This document shows, piece by piece, positions 36,365 to 45,281 of a stretch of DNA of 64,000 bases. This stretch comes from Streptococcus merionis DSM 19192 (lineage in GTDB: Bacteria > Bacillota > Bacilli > Lactobacillales > Streptococcaceae). The stretch spans positions 62,001 through 126,000 of the forward strand of contig NZ_KB904558.1 in NCBI RefSeq assembly GCF_000380085.1, written 5' to 3'. Within the stretch, counting starts at the first letter, position 1. Each line of letters starts with the position of its first letter. Under the pieces are notes generated by a model that was not told the origin of the DNA, ran no database searches, and was given only the letters and a program-made list of their open reading frames with translations. The position numbers and the translations under genes are program-made.

Positions 36365-36847
36365 ATGACCCAAACTATGCGTGAAATGACTTCCATCTAC
36401 CTTTTACACGATCGCAAAATTCTTCTGCTCTTTCGACAGGGTGGGCGCGTGGTGAACAATGTCTGGGTAGCCGCTGCTGGTGGTCATTTGGAGCCTGAAG
36501 AGCTTAATCATCCTTATCAAGGTGCAATTCGTGAACTCGAAGAAGAATTAGGCCTAACCGAAGATTATCTAAAAGAGATGGCTCTGCGTTACATTACTTT
36601 GCGTAGTGTTAATGGTGAAATCCGCCAGAATTATTTTTACTTTGCCCAAGTTAGAAATACTGACAGCCTAAACCTTATCTCCAACGAGGGTCAACTTCAG
36701 TGGTTTGATCTTGATCAGATAAACCAGTTAGATATGCCTTTATCTGCCAGACTGATTTTGAAACATTACATTGAGATAGGGTGTGAGACAAGCGCTCTTT
36801 ACGGCGGCCTTGTTCATGGCGATTCTGCTACTTGGGCAGTGCAGTGA
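36365..36847 (+). CDS. Nudix hydrolase
   Basis: A 160-residue pyrophosphohydrolase. The Nudix box GX5EX7REUXEEXGU is seen in GGHLEPEELNHPYQGAIRELEEELGLTED (about 39-67). N-terminal YLLHDRKILLLFRQGGRVVNNVWVAAAGGH is the family's MutT-like strand. The ribosome-binding site AGGAGG lies before the ATG. The substrate is unknown. Independent of the ABC operon by about 60 bases containing a TGTTATACT-like -10. Confidence 0.88.
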   Translation: MTQTMREMTSIYLLHDRKILLLFRQGGRVVNNVWVAAAGGHLEPEELNHPYQGAIRELEEELGLTEDYLKEMALRYITLRSVNGEIRQNYFYFAQVRNTDSLNLISNEGQLQWFDLDQINQLDMPLSARLILKHYIEIGCETSALYGGLVHGDSATWAVQ

Positions 36848-37380
36848 TTGAGGAAAAATGAAAATAAGGCTTGTTGGCTCAATCAACCTAGTCTCACCTC
36901 TACACAGAGGGCTGAGACAGCCATTCTCAAAACCACTGCGAATGCCTCTTTTTTCGAATTAAAACTAAGAGACTGGAACTGATGAACTGCACCCCAATCG
37001 TTAGAGTTTTCGTCTAACTTTTGGGGTCTGATCATTTCCCCAGTCTCGTTTTATTTATCGTTTGACACAGTAGTTGTCTGCTTTGTAAAATGCTGATAAA
37101 TCAATCTTCTACAAACCTAGTCAGCAGTGCTTCATTGGGAGCGGGAAAGAACTCGAGCAATTAAAAAAGAGTTCGTTTTCCCACCCCCGCACAGTTGATT
37201 AGGCTAGATTTGGAGTGTAAAACACGAACAAATCTGCCAATCAGCAGTTGTTCATTGGTGCTAAAGCACCTAATGACCTTTGACAGCAAAGCCGATTTCA
37301 TTGAAACCACGACTTCTTATACGTCATCTTCAACTGTTACATACTTTGGGGCGATGTCATCATGGCTGTCTGTCTCACTC
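36848..37380. repeat. Repeat-rich intergenic region between nudix and trmL
   Basis: There is no gene here. It holds blocks also found elsewhere in the window: GCAGTAGTTGTCTG and TTCTACAAACCTAGTCAGCA (37066-37130, like 41060-41128 and 70-140), CAGCAGTTGTTCATTGGTGCTAAAGCACC (37240-37270) and the GTTACATACTTTGGGG...TGTCTGTCTCA block (37338-37380, like 21482-21538). Confidence 0.75.
36969..37052 (+). terminator. Long imperfect hairpin, probable terminator
   Basis: Four nested complementary pairs: GAGACTGG/CCAGTCTC, GAT/ATC, CCCCAA/TTGGGG and TTAGA/TCTAA, apex GTTTTCG, then CGTTTTATTT. It lies 120 bases after the nudix gene. The inner arms resemble the ends of IS3-type elements (GAACTGCACCCCAA), so it may be a relic of such ends. 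Confidence 0.65.
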
Positions 37381-37893
37381 TCATTTTAGTTTATCCTTTT
37401 CATAGGTATGCACCAAGTCTAGCCCTGCAAAATTCTGTTGGCGAAGGGCCTCATAGACAATCATACAGACTGTATTGGACACATTGAGACTTCTGACATG
37501 CTCATCATTCATGGGAATGCGCAGCGCTTTTTCAGGATGGTCTCGCATGAATTTTTCTGGCAGACCCGTATCTTCTCGACCAAAGATGAAATAATGTTCT
37601 TGGCCATCTGAGAAGCACTCCTCCGAGTAAACCTTGGACGCAAACTTAGAAATGAGATGAATCTGTCCCTGGCATCTTTCCAAAAAGTCCACCAAGGAAT
37701 CATAGAAATAAATGTCCAACTTATCCCAATAATCAAGCCCCGCCCGCTTCATCTTGCGATCATCAATGGGAAAACCCATGGGGCGAATGATGTGTAGAGG
37801 GCTATTGGTCGCCGCACAGGTACGGGCAATATTTCCAGTGTTTTGGGGAATTTGTGGTTCAAATAAAACGATGTGATTGCGAGTTTTCGGCAT
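37381..37893 (-). CDS. trmL: tRNA (cytidine/uridine-34-2'-O)-methyltransferase (TrmL)
   Basis: A 170-residue SPOUT enzyme that 2'-O-methylates the wobble base of leucine tRNAs. Motif 1 is [31 protein letters not shown]; motif 2 [16 protein letters not shown]; motif 3 [28 protein letters not shown], forming the knotted SAM site. Length is typical. The start follows AAAGGATC. Confidence 0.94.
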   Translation of the reverse strand: MPKTRNHIVLFEPQIPQNTGNIARTCAATNSPLHIIRPMGFPIDDRKMKRAGLDYWDKLDIYFYDSLVDFLERCQGQIHLISKFASKVYSEECFSDGQEHYFIFGREDTGLPEKFMRDHPEKALRIPMNDEHVRSLNVSNTVCMIVYEALRQQNFAGLDLVHTYEKDKLK

Positions 37894-38074
37894 AAATTGA
37901 TCCTTTTGTTAGTTAGCAATTGTGGGGATTTAGAGGTTTAACCGCTGTCAAAGCGAATGTCAATATTTGCTAGTATCGCTCAGTTAAAACAGCTTTTCTT
38001 AACGGCCTTTATATCCACTTTTGAGAAGCCATTGCTCTCGTCCTGCTTCATTTAACGATTTGATAATTATAACA

Positions 38075-38168
38075 AAAACGACGCCAGTCGGAGTCTAGCT
38101 CGGCAACTGGCGTAGTCTGTATTGGTTAACTTAAATCACAACAGGTTTGATGTAAGCCAATCAATTTC
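38075..38168 (-). ncRNA. Candidate structured small RNA between yidD and trmL
   Basis: On the minus strand a strong promoter (TTGACA-16-TATACT with extended TG) at 38202-38175 would start transcription near 38168. The next roughly 90 bases hold no reading frame and fold as two elements: an ATTGG...CCAAT stem with inner CTTA/TAAG pairing, then a terminator hairpin ACGCCAGT (38113-38106) / ACTGGCGT (38088-38081) followed by CGTTTTTG. No known RNA family is assigned. The terminator could also serve the yidD operon. Confidence 0.68.
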
Positions 38169-38174
38169 TACTTT

Positions 38175-38202
38175 AGTATACCACTCTGAGGACTGGTGTC
38201 AA
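38175..38202 (-). promoter_or_regulatory. Promoter of the candidate small RNA
   Basis: Minus strand: -35 TTGACA (38202-38197), 16-bp spacer, TG-G and -10 TATACT (38180-38175). Confidence 0.75.
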
Positions 38203-38357
38203 GGGTTTTTAACTGGATTTCTGAAAAAAAGCTGACTTTCCTCTTTTTTTGCAAAACAAGTCATCCGTACCAATCTTAGAACCTGCAATCTTGACCAAAG
38301 TGCTTAAAAATGCTGTTTTCTTAATCATCAAGGCACTTGCTTACTGTGATTCCAATC

Positions 38358-38606
38358 CTAACTCTTATGATGATTCCAATTTCGTCTCAGACTAAAATGA
38401 TCAGGCACTGGATCATCTCCTGTAGCACTGAAAGGATGGCAACGGAAAATCCGAGCAATTCCCATCAAAATACCCTTGAAACCATGTTTTTCAATAGCCT
38501 CAATCATGTAGTTAGAACATGTTGGCCGAAAGCGACAGCTAGGCGGACTTAGTGGTGAAATCCGCCTCTGATACCAGCGCACCAGGACAATTAGTAACTT
38601 TTTCAT
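38358..38606 (-). CDS. yidD: Membrane protein insertion efficiency factor YidD
   Basis: An 82-residue protein with the YidD pattern [34 protein letters not shown], including its paired cysteines. It aids YidC-mediated membrane insertion. The start at 38606, one base past the rluB stop, is chosen because the family begins MKKLLI; a longer upstream opening only extends into rluB. Last gene of the cluster. Confidence 0.93.
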   Translation of the reverse strand: MKKLLIVLVRWYQRRISPLSPPSCRFRPTCSNYMIEAIEKHGFKGILMGIARIFRCHPFSATGDDPVPDHFSLRRNWNHHKS

Positions 38607-38607
38607 G

Positions 38608-39330
38608 CTATTTCTGACGGACAGCCAGCTCATGAAGCTTGGAAATGTCCTTCTTATTGAGGCGACGGAATTCACCTGGACGAAGGCCAGTCAGATCCAG
38701 ATTGCCAAAGCGTGTGCGAGATAGTTTGTCTACGGGCAAGCCCACAGCTTCAAACATCTTCTTAACCTGATGGTTCCGCCCCTCATGGATCGTCAGCTGT
38801 ACTACCGAACGGCCTTTAATCGGATCAACCTTGAGAATGTTATAAACAGCTGGTTTAGTTTTCTTACCGTCAACCACAACACCGCGTGTTAGCGGACGCA
38901 AATTTTCCTTGTTGGCGATCCCCTTAACACGCGCCACGTAGACCTTGTCAATCTCGTTTCGCGGGTGAATCATCTCATCAGTAAAATCCCCATCATTGGT
39001 CAATATCAAAATACCAGATGTGTCCCAGTCCAGACGCCCAACAGGATAAATCCGCTCCTTGACCTGTGGCAACAAGTCAACTACGGTCTGACGCCCCTTA
39101 TCATCTGACACCGAAGAAATGACACCGCGTGGTTTATTGAGAAGATAGTAGACCTTCTCCTCATTATAAATTGGTGTTCCTTCCACCTCGACACGGTCTC
39201 CCGACTTGACTGTCGTTGCCAGATCCCGCACCACTTCACCATTGATTGTGACTAAGCCTTGCTTGACCAGCTCTTCTGCCTTTCGACGACTAGCCACGCC
39301 CGCATGAGCGATAAATTTATTGATACGCAT
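38608..39330 (-). CDS. rluB: 23S rRNA pseudouridine synthase RluB
   Basis: A 240-residue enzyme modifying 23S rRNA. An N-terminal S4 RNA-binding domain ([31 protein letters not shown]) is followed by the RsuA-family catalytic motif [20 protein letters not shown] with the catalytic Asp (RLDWDTSG), and the closing [32 protein letters not shown]. It follows scpB with about 100 bases between, which carry a small palindrome. Complete. Confidence 0.95.
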   Translation of the reverse strand: MRINKFIAHAGVASRRKAEELVKQGLVTINGEVVRDLATTVKSGDRVEVEGTPIYNEEKVYYLLNKPRGVISSVSDDKGRQTVVDLLPQVKERIYPVGRLDWDTSGILILTNDGDFTDEMIHPRNEIDKVYVARVKGIANKENLRPLTRGVVVDGKKTKPAVYNILKVDPIKGRSVVQLTIHEGRNHQVKKMFEAVGLPVDKLSRTRFGNLDLTGLRPGEFRRLNKKDISKLHELAVRQK

Positions 39331-39426
39331 ATTCTTCTCTTTTTCTTTTTTTTGGAAAATAGCAAAGCAGATTAGTTTGACTGATCTGCCAACTTTCTCG
39401 TCCTGATAAGCTAGTTATCAGACCAC

Positions 39427-40071
39427 CTAATCTACTGACGACTCAAAGAGACCTAACTCTTCCGGTAAATCTGGCTCAGCCAATTCACCAGCTGCTAATG
39501 GCTCAGTTTCCTCAGGCGAATCTTCTCGTTCGACAAAGAGCTGGCTCTCTTCCTGACTGAGGTCTAATGCTGTCACTTCTGGCAATTCTTCTAGGCTGTT
39601 AATTCCTAAAAAATCCAGAAAATATTCCGTCGTCGCATAAAGACGCGGACGCCCGATAGCTTCTTTATGACCAACGACTTCAATCAGCTCAAATGTCACC
39701 AGTTTCGATAAAGCAGAGCTGGAGTTGACCCCACGGATCTCATCGACCTCAAGTCGCGTGATAGGCTGTTTGTAGGCGACGATGGAGAGAGTTTCTAACA
39801 GAGCTCGCGACATGGTCTGATTGATAGGTGTCCGTGAAAAACGACGCAGTAAATCTGCATGAATCTCCTTGGTCACCAGACGGTATTTATTGCCAGACTG
39901 AATCAACGCCAAACAAGAAAACTCATCATCACGATACTTATCAGCCAGTTTTTCCAACGATTGACTGAGACCTGTTGGAGGCAACTCAAGAACTTCTGCC
40001 ATCTGGCGTAAGCTCAACCCCTCTTCACCTGCAATAAAGAGCAGAGCTTCAATTTCAGCTAATCGGTTCAT
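39427..40071 (-). CDS. scpB: Segregation and condensation protein B
   Basis: A 214-residue kleisin-associated winged-helix protein of the SMC condensin. [39 protein letters not shown] is the first winged helix; [38 protein letters not shown] and [17 protein letters not shown] the second. It overlaps scpA by 17 bases. The acidic C-terminal tail is usual. Confidence 0.96.
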   Translation of the reverse strand: MNRLAEIEALLFIAGEEGLSLRQMAEVLELPPTGLSQSLEKLADKYRDDEFSCLALIQSGNKYRLVTKEIHADLLRRFSRTPINQTMSRALLETLSIVAYKQPITRLEVDEIRGVNSSSALSKLVTFELIEVVGHKEAIGRPRLYATTEYFLDFLGINSLEELPEVTALDLSQEESQLFVEREDSPEETEPLAAGELAEPDLPEELGLFESSVD

Positions 40072-40774
40072 AGCTCACCTTTCTCAAATAAACTTGTCCG
40101 AATACTTCCTCTTGGACTGCGGTAATGACCTGAGTTTTAATCAGCTCCAGCGTCGCCAAAAACATGGTAATCAGCTCATTCATAGATTGACTGACTTGGA
40201 AAATTTCTTCCAAACGGACTTCTATTTTTTCCGAAAATTGCGTCTCGATATAGGACATCATATCTTCAATCTTATAGTCATCCGCCGCGATGGTCGTGTG
40301 ACTGCGCTTAAATTCTGCTTGCTTGGCTGTCATGACTTGTGAGAAGGCCAGAAAAATATCTAAACTAGTCTTATCTTGTTTCAGCGTCACATCCTCATAG
40401 ACCAGATCCTGCTTAGGTTTAGAGAAATACTGAGCCCTCCTATCATGCTGATCCGATAATTTCTGGCTGAGTAGCTTAAACTTACGGTATTCCTCAATCT
40501 GATCAATCAGGTCGCGTTCGGGATCATCTTCTTCAGGAGCCTCAGCAACAACCTTGGGGAGAAGTTTACGGCTCTTAATCAACATGAGTTGACTAGCCAT
40601 GAGCATATAATCCCCCGCCACTTCTAAGCGCATGGCTTGTAAGGTCGCGATATAGGCCAAATACTGCTCAATCACTTCTGTGATCGGCACATCGTAAATG
40701 TCCATCTGGTATTTGGACACCAGATGGAGCAAGAGATCCAGCGGACCTTCAAAATCTTTTAATTTAATATCCAT
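40055..40774 (-). CDS. scpA: Segregation and condensation protein A (kleisin)
   Basis: A 239-residue kleisin that bridges the SMC heads. [39 protein letters not shown] is the N-terminal signature; [20 protein letters not shown] the central helix; [10 protein letters not shown] the C-terminal winged helix. I chose the ATG at 40774; a TTG three codons earlier is possible. There is no strong ribosome-binding site, which is odd for a gene heading a pair. Confidence 0.95.
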   Translation of the reverse strand: MDIKLKDFEGPLDLLLHLVSKYQMDIYDVPITEVIEQYLAYIATLQAMRLEVAGDYMLMASQLMLIKSRKLLPKVVAEAPEEDDPERDLIDQIEEYRKFKLLSQKLSDQHDRRAQYFSKPKQDLVYEDVTLKQDKTSLDIFLAFSQVMTAKQAEFKRSHTTIAADDYKIEDMMSYIETQFSEKIEVRLEEIFQVSQSMNELITMFLATLELIKTQVITAVQEEVFGQVYLRKVSYEPIS

Positions 40775-40783
40775 TATTACCAA

Positions 40784-41349
40784 ATATTATTGCCTTGCTG
40801 AGGCTGAATCTAAAAAAACAGTCTCAGCAATTTTTATACTAAACAAATGAGACACCGTAATCTAGGAAAAGTGAGTGTGGGTTTGTATCTCGGAGTTGAA
40901 CACGGTCTAAAAAGCTAAATTTAGCCTCATCTAACTGGAACCGTGGCCGTCTGGATTTTCTTCGATTCCATCTGTGAAAATCCTAGTCATTCTGGCCAGG
41001 ATGCGTCGATGAGCTGAGGCAAAGTACACAGTCTCATATCATTTATAGTTTAAACAGATCGACGCAGTAGTTGTCTGGTTTGTAAAATGTTGATAACTCA
41101 CCATTCTACAAATCTAGTCAGCAGTGGTTCATTCGTGCTAAAGCACCTAATGACCTGTGCAGGGGTAAGACTAAGTTGGCACGGCCAACAAGTCTTACTC
41201 CCAACCTTGCGGGGGTGAGACGACGAAGTCGATTTCATTGAAATCACGACTTCTGTCTCACTCCCTGACTTACCGCCATTTTCCTACGCTTTTCTTAACG
41301 TCCTTTGTAATTTCTACGAAATGGTCAATTTGCCGCTCTCCTCTTTATC
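40784..41349. repeat. Mosaic repeat region between scpA and the XerD-like gene
   Basis: There is no gene here. The left part (40949-41010) is the inverse of the block at 16443-16507. 41041-41272 is the fullest copy of the GTTTAAACAGAT/GACGCAGTAGTTGTCTGG repeat with its TGCTAAAGCACC hairpin insert. 41268-41325 is an inverted copy of the AGATACAAAGGGC repeat (16384, 58801). Different repeat blocks lie side by side in one gap, so this gap shows the modular structure best. Confidence 0.82.
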
Positions 41350-42093
41350 TCATCTTACATATTTTTCCAAAGTCACTGCAGACTTGAGCCCTAGATTTTT
41401 GGCTACTTTCTCAAGACTGACATCTGATGCTAGCTGACTTAGGATGTATTGTTCTCGCAACTTTTGCGCTGTTAGATGAGCCATGCCAATAGTCTCCAAA
41501 TAAAGCCGAAGCTGGTTAAACAACCACTGACGTGAATAAGGTTTGCCTCCCTTGGCAAACAGAAAACCAACCTCAGGTAACTCTATTAAATATGGCAAAA
41601 GCTTCTGCGGAATCTTCAAAACCCGCTTGTCCTGACCACGCCTAACCGTTAAAATCTGGAAATCCAGATTTAAATGCTCAGCTTCAAGCTGGAGTATTTC
41701 ACTGGGTTGTAGCCCCATTGTCCAGATAAACAAGGCAAACAGCTGCCCTACAGGACGTTCACTCTTTTGCCACAAAATCGCTAAATCCAACACTTCCGTC
41801 TTAGACGTAAAACGAGGACTGACAAGACGGACCTGACTTGGCAGGCTTAACTTGTGAAATTGCTTAATCTGACCAGTTTCATAGAGATAATAAAGAAACT
41901 GATTGACTGCTGAAATTTTACGCTTCTGAGCTGTAGGCTTCAAGTCTGTCAAAAATTGCTGGTAGGCCTTAAGCTTAGCAGGTTCAATCTCGCCTTCAAC
42001 CAGTTGGCGAAACTGCTCTAAGTCGTAACGATAGGCTGACAGGGAGTTTTGCGCTAATTTTTTCTGGTCAAGGAAATCATCAATGGCTGTCAT
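41350..42093 (-). CDS. XerD-like tyrosine recombinase, degenerate active site
   Basis: A 247-residue member of the phage-integrase fold, the streptococcal XerD-like branch. The N-terminal SAM-like domain is NSLSAYRYDLEQFRQLVEGE; the catalytic domain contains GLQPSEILQLEAEHL, TAQKLREQYILSQLASD and LGLKSAVTLEKYVR. Relative to true XerD (TGLRxSE, HxLRH, LGH, Y), the first arginine is Q and the histidines are missing, while the second Arg and the final Tyr remain. It is probably not a working recombinase by the usual mechanism. ATG 42093 overlaps cbpB. Confidence 0.88.
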   Translation of the reverse strand: MTAIDDFLDQKKLAQNSLSAYRYDLEQFRQLVEGEIEPAKLKAYQQFLTDLKPTAQKRKISAVNQFLYYLYETGQIKQFHKLSLPSQVRLVSPRFTSKTEVLDLAILWQKSERPVGQLFALFIWTMGLQPSEILQLEAEHLNLDFQILTVRRGQDKRVLKIPQKLLPYLIELPEVGFLFAKGGKPYSRQWLFNQLRLYLETIGMAHLTAQKLREQYILSQLASDVSLEKVAKNLGLKSAVTLEKYVR

Positions 42094-42550
42094 CTTTTTC
42101 CTCAATCACATAATCATCTGCAAACTTATGAAGCATGCTGTTGATAGCTTTCAAAATAGCTTTCCGAGTGATGATGCCCTTGAAAAAGCCATCTTGATCC
42201 ACCACCGGTAAGAAAGACTGATCAATAAGGTCATGCATGACCTGAGTCAAACTATAAAACTCACTAACAACCGCAACATCAGTCTTAACGATACTACTAA
42301 TGTCCTGATTCAAGTCTTCATCAGAAAGCTCATTTTCCAACTGATAGCGGGTAATCTCCGTCAAACCAATAGTTCCAACGAATTTCCCCTCCTGAGTCAC
42401 CACAGGCACACGAGAATAGGCCATGTGAGTCAAAACGAGCTTGGCATGATCCATATTGTGCGTGTCAATCAAGACCGCCAAATTCTCAGCAGGTGTTAAA
42501 AACGTCTCTTCCTGCGAACGTAAAAATTCTTTAAAATGTGGATTAATCAT
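42080..42550 (-). CDS. cbpB: CBS-domain protein CbpB (c-di-AMP binding type)
   Basis: A 156-residue protein made of a CBS pair: VLIDTHNMDHAKLVLTHMAYSRVPVVTQEGKFVGTIGLTEI and VSEFYSLTQVMHDLIDQSFLPVVDQDGFFKGIITRKAILKAIN. CbpB/DarB-type proteins bind cyclic di-AMP and, without it, stimulate Rel or pyruvate carboxylase in other Firmicutes; the partner here is not known. It overlaps yfcE by 4 bases and the XerD-like gene by 14. The name is by similarity of size and place. Confidence 0.87.
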   Translation of the reverse strand: MINPHFKEFLRSQEETFLTPAENLAVLIDTHNMDHAKLVLTHMAYSRVPVVTQEGKFVGTIGLTEITRYQLENELSDEDLNQDISSIVKTDVAVVSEFYSLTQVMHDLIDQSFLPVVDQDGFFKGIITRKAILKAINSMLHKFADDYVIEEKDDSH

Positions 42551-43062
42551 CGTTTTATATCTCTTGTTAAATCAGGGTAAGGTTGATGGTTACGATCCAA
42601 ATACTCAATATGGAAGTGGTCTGGATAAATATCCAGTATCGCATAAAGGCGCTCTTGTATGAGGCCACGAGGCTGGCTAATGGAGCCCGGATTGACAAAG
42701 AGACAACCATCTCGCATATCTGCTGCGGGCACATGCAAGTGTCCGTAAAGGCAAATGTCTGCACCAGCTTCTTCTGCCCAATAATTCAAGCGAGTCCAAC
42801 CGTAGTTAATAGCGTAAAGATGGCCATGGGTCTGGGCAATCGTTACACCATCAATGGTCGTTATCACACGCTCTGGAAAAGCTGTCCAGTCACAATTTCC
42901 CTTGACCACATGGATTCCGTCCCAAAGACTGTCACTAGCATCTAGCTCCGAATCACCATTATGGAAGAGCGCTGCTACCTTACCTTGATAGCGCGCTTTA
43001 ATGTCCTCGACAATCCCACGGTCACCATGGGAATCACTCATGATAATAAACCGTGTTACCAT
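42547..43062 (-). CDS. YfcE-type metallophosphoesterase
   Basis: A 171-residue calcineurin-like phosphoesterase. The metal motifs are ISDSHGD (as [10 protein letters not shown]), [20 protein letters not shown] and YGHLHVP, matching YfcE/MJ0936 phosphodiesterases. The in vivo substrate is unknown. It overlaps rdgB by 7 bases and cbpB by 4; GGAGG precedes the ATG. In streptococci it commonly follows rdgB. Confidence 0.92.
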   Translation of the reverse strand: MVTRFIIMSDSHGDRGIVEDIKARYQGKVAALFHNGDSELDASDSLWDGIHVVKGNCDWTAFPERVITTIDGVTIAQTHGHLYAINYGWTRLNYWAEEAGADICLYGHLHVPAADMRDGCLFVNPGSISQPRGLIQERLYAILDIYPDHFHIEYLDRNHQPYPDLTRDIKR

Positions 43063-44030
43063 GTTGGAAAGACCTCCAAAAGCTTTTTCAGAGCCAGAGC
43101 ACGATGCGACTGGCTATTTTTTTCTTCTGTAGTTAGTTCAGCCGCCCGTTTTCCCGTATCTGCAACGATAAAGAGCGGATCATAACCAAATCCATGTTCT
43201 CCTTTGGCCTCATAGGCAATAAACCCTGGCCAATCAGCCTCAACGACTAAGCTAGCCTTGCCCGGCTTGGCCAACACCAAAGTACAGTGAAATTGAGCCG
43301 AACGATCTTTTTGCTCAAAAACAACCGCTAATTCGTGCAGGAGTTTTTGATTATTCGTGTCATCTGTTGCGTCAGGCCCTGAAAAACGTGCTGACCAGAC
43401 ACCAGGTAAGCCACCGAGCGCATCAACTTTGAGACCCGAATCGTCAGCAAGAACCATCTTGCCTGTCATCTCAGCAATGGTCTCAGCTTTCAAACGAGCA
43501 TTTTCTTCAAAAGTCATTCCCGTCTCTTCTACCTCAGGAAGGTCTGGAAAATCATTGAGGTTCTGCACACCATAACCCAAGTTCGCAAAGAATTCACGAA
43601 ATTCGTTGGTCTTGCCCTCATTTCGCGTGGCAATTAAAATCATATCTCCTAAGTCCTCTGATGAGCCCGTAAAACTCTCTAACGGCACACCCTCTTCAGG
43701 TAAAACCACCTGCAAAAGCTGGTCGTTTTCCAAAACTAAGATGGCACCTTGGTGCTGTTTGACCACAAGATTACGCCCAAAACTCTCATTAATCATCTCG
43801 ACCGCAAAGCGGATTAATTTAAAAACAGAACTGTAGGTGATGACATGGATATGGATCCCCTTGTCTTCAGAAGACTGTTGATTTTCCAATAATTGCGCTA
43901 AATCATGCTGAATTTGAAAATGCACCTCATCATCTACAAAACTTGAGATGTAAGTGTAATCACTAACTGCACCGACAAACCAGTCTAGGTCATCACGATA
44001 CTCAAAAATCTTTGGGCTTTTCTCATTCAT
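43056..44030 (-). CDS. rdgB: dITP/XTP pyrophosphatase with N-terminal extension
   Basis: A 324-residue protein whose C-terminal 197 residues are a complete Ham1/RdgB nucleotidase ([72 protein letters not shown]). It removes non-canonical purine triphosphates. The 127-residue N-terminal part ([24 protein letters not shown]...) is a streptococcus-specific extension of unknown role, seen in most streptococcal RdgB. Its ATG overlaps the murI stop by 4 bases. Confidence 0.93.
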   Translation of the reverse strand: MNEKSPKIFEYRDDLDWFVGAVSDYTYISSFVDDEVHFQIQHDLAQLLENQQSSEDKGIHIHVITYSSVFKLIRFAVEMINESFGRNLVVKQHQGAILVLENDQLLQVVLPEEGVPLESFTGSSEDLGDMILIATRNEGKTNEFREFFANLGYGVQNLNDFPDLPEVEETGMTFEENARLKAETIAEMTGKMVLADDSGLKVDALGGLPGVWSARFSGPDATDDTNNQKLLHELAVVFEQKDRSAQFHCTLVLAKPGKASLVVEADWPGFIAYEAKGEHGFGYDPLFIVADTGKRAAELTTEEKNSQSHRALALKKLLEVFPTW

Positions 44031-44821
44031 AATTTGACATGCTCCACTTCTATCCTTTGACCGAGCCAGCTTTCAGCCATTTTTTGAAAGGCTTCTGGAC
44101 TGGCAGTCGTGTAAAATTGATGATGTTTCTCAGCAGCATCTCGTGCTGCATTGATTTCAAAATAATTTAGTAAAACAGATATATCCCGCGCCGTCTCAGC
44201 TCCGCTATCAATCAGCTTGACCTCTGGTCCCATAGCATTTTGGATAATTGGACGCAAAAGCGGATAATGGGTGCAGCCCAGAACAAGGGTATCTATCGTT
44301 CCCTTCAAAGGTTGCAAGGTCTCGTAGATGATCTTTTTGGCAAGGCTTGAGTCTAGCTCATTGGACTCCACTAAGGGCACAAACCGCGGGCAAGCAAGAC
44401 TCGTCACCTCAGTATCAGGTGAGAGTGATTGGATTTTCTGCCGATAGATATCTGAGTTGATGGTCATCTGAGTTCCTAGGACACCAATTTTCCCCAAACG
44501 ACTAGCCTTAATTGCCGCTGAAGCTCCTGGTAAAATCACACCTAAGACTGGAATATCCAGCTCCGCCTTGATTTCCTCCCAGACGACTGAAGTCGCTGTG
44601 TTACATGCCAAGACAATCATTTTGACATCCTTGGTCAATAGGAACCTGACCATTTCCCAAGTGTATTTACGAATCTGCTCTGCTGGTCTAGGACCGTACG
44701 GTGCACGCGCTTGATCTCCAACGAAAATAACACGCTCATGAGGAAGTTGTCTCATAAATTCACGCACAACCGTCAATCCGCCCACGCCTGAATCTAAAAA
44801 TCCGATGGGTCTATTGTCCAT
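44027..44821 (-). CDS. murI: Glutamate racemase
   Basis: A 264-residue enzyme making D-glutamate for peptidoglycan. The two catalytic cysteines are in [12 protein letters not shown] (about 74) and [13 protein letters not shown] (about 185), with [13 protein letters not shown] at the N-terminus and the Asp in LIDSGAETA. It heads the rdgB-yfcE-cbpB-xerD-like cluster and is separated from yneF by a terminator. GGAGATAAAG precedes the ATG. Confidence 0.97.
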   Translation of the reverse strand: MDNRPIGFLDSGVGGLTVVREFMRQLPHERVIFVGDQARAPYGPRPAEQIRKYTWEMVRFLLTKDVKMIVLACNTATSVVWEEIKAELDIPVLGVILPGASAAIKASRLGKIGVLGTQMTINSDIYRQKIQSLSPDTEVTSLACPRFVPLVESNELDSSLAKKIIYETLQPLKGTIDTLVLGCTHYPLLRPIIQNAMGPEVKLIDSGAETARDISVLLNYFEINAARDAAEKHHQFYTTASPEAFQKMAESWLGQRIEVEHVKL

Positions 44822-44832
44822 GCTTTATCTCC

Positions 44833-44863
44833 AAAAGAGACTGGGCAAAATCCCAGTCCCTTT
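44833..44863 (-). terminator. Terminator between yneF and murI
   Basis: Minus strand AAAGGGACTGGG (44863-44852) pairs with CCCAGTCTCTTT (44845-44834); loop ATTTTG; then TTGG. It ends the yneF transcript just before murI. Confidence 0.8.
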
Positions 44864-44871
44864 CACTATCC

Positions 44872-45108
44872 TTATTTCTTCTTAGTCGCTTCTTTTTGAG
44901 AGGCTTTAATTTGACGGTAAACTTGCTGAACCTTGGCTTCACTAGGTTTTTGGCCCATAGAAGACATCATAGCACGCACCGCATCTACATTCAAACGGGG
45001 ATTTTCTGCAAAGTCTTTTTCAATCTGCTTGCGCACTAAGAAAGCGCCCAAGAATGTTCCCCCAGCCAAGGCAAGGACAATCAATAAAATCGCTAATCCA
45101 ATATTCAT
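44872..45108 (-). CDS. YneF family membrane protein (UPF0154)
   Basis: A 78-residue single-pass membrane protein: [56 protein letters not shown]. It matches the UPF0154/YneF family in length and in the PRLNxDAVRxMMxxMGxKPSE phrase. Function unknown. An extended -10 (TGGTATAAT) and GGAG precede the chosen ATG; a TTG 9 bases upstream is less likely. Confidence 0.92.
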   Translation of the reverse strand: MNIGLAILLIVLALAGGTFLGAFLVRKQIEKDFAENPRLNVDAVRAMMSSMGQKPSEAKVQQVYRQIKASQKEATKKK

Positions 45109-45281
45109 GTTACACAACTCCTAAGTTTTAATCCCTTACATTATACCAAAAATGGAAACGATTTGAAAGCGAGAGACTTACACTTTAGATGATAAATTCA
45201 ATATATTGACTTTAACGACTATAAGCGCCAAATTCTAAAAAACAACGTATCATCTTTTAACTTTACAGCATAATTTACTAG

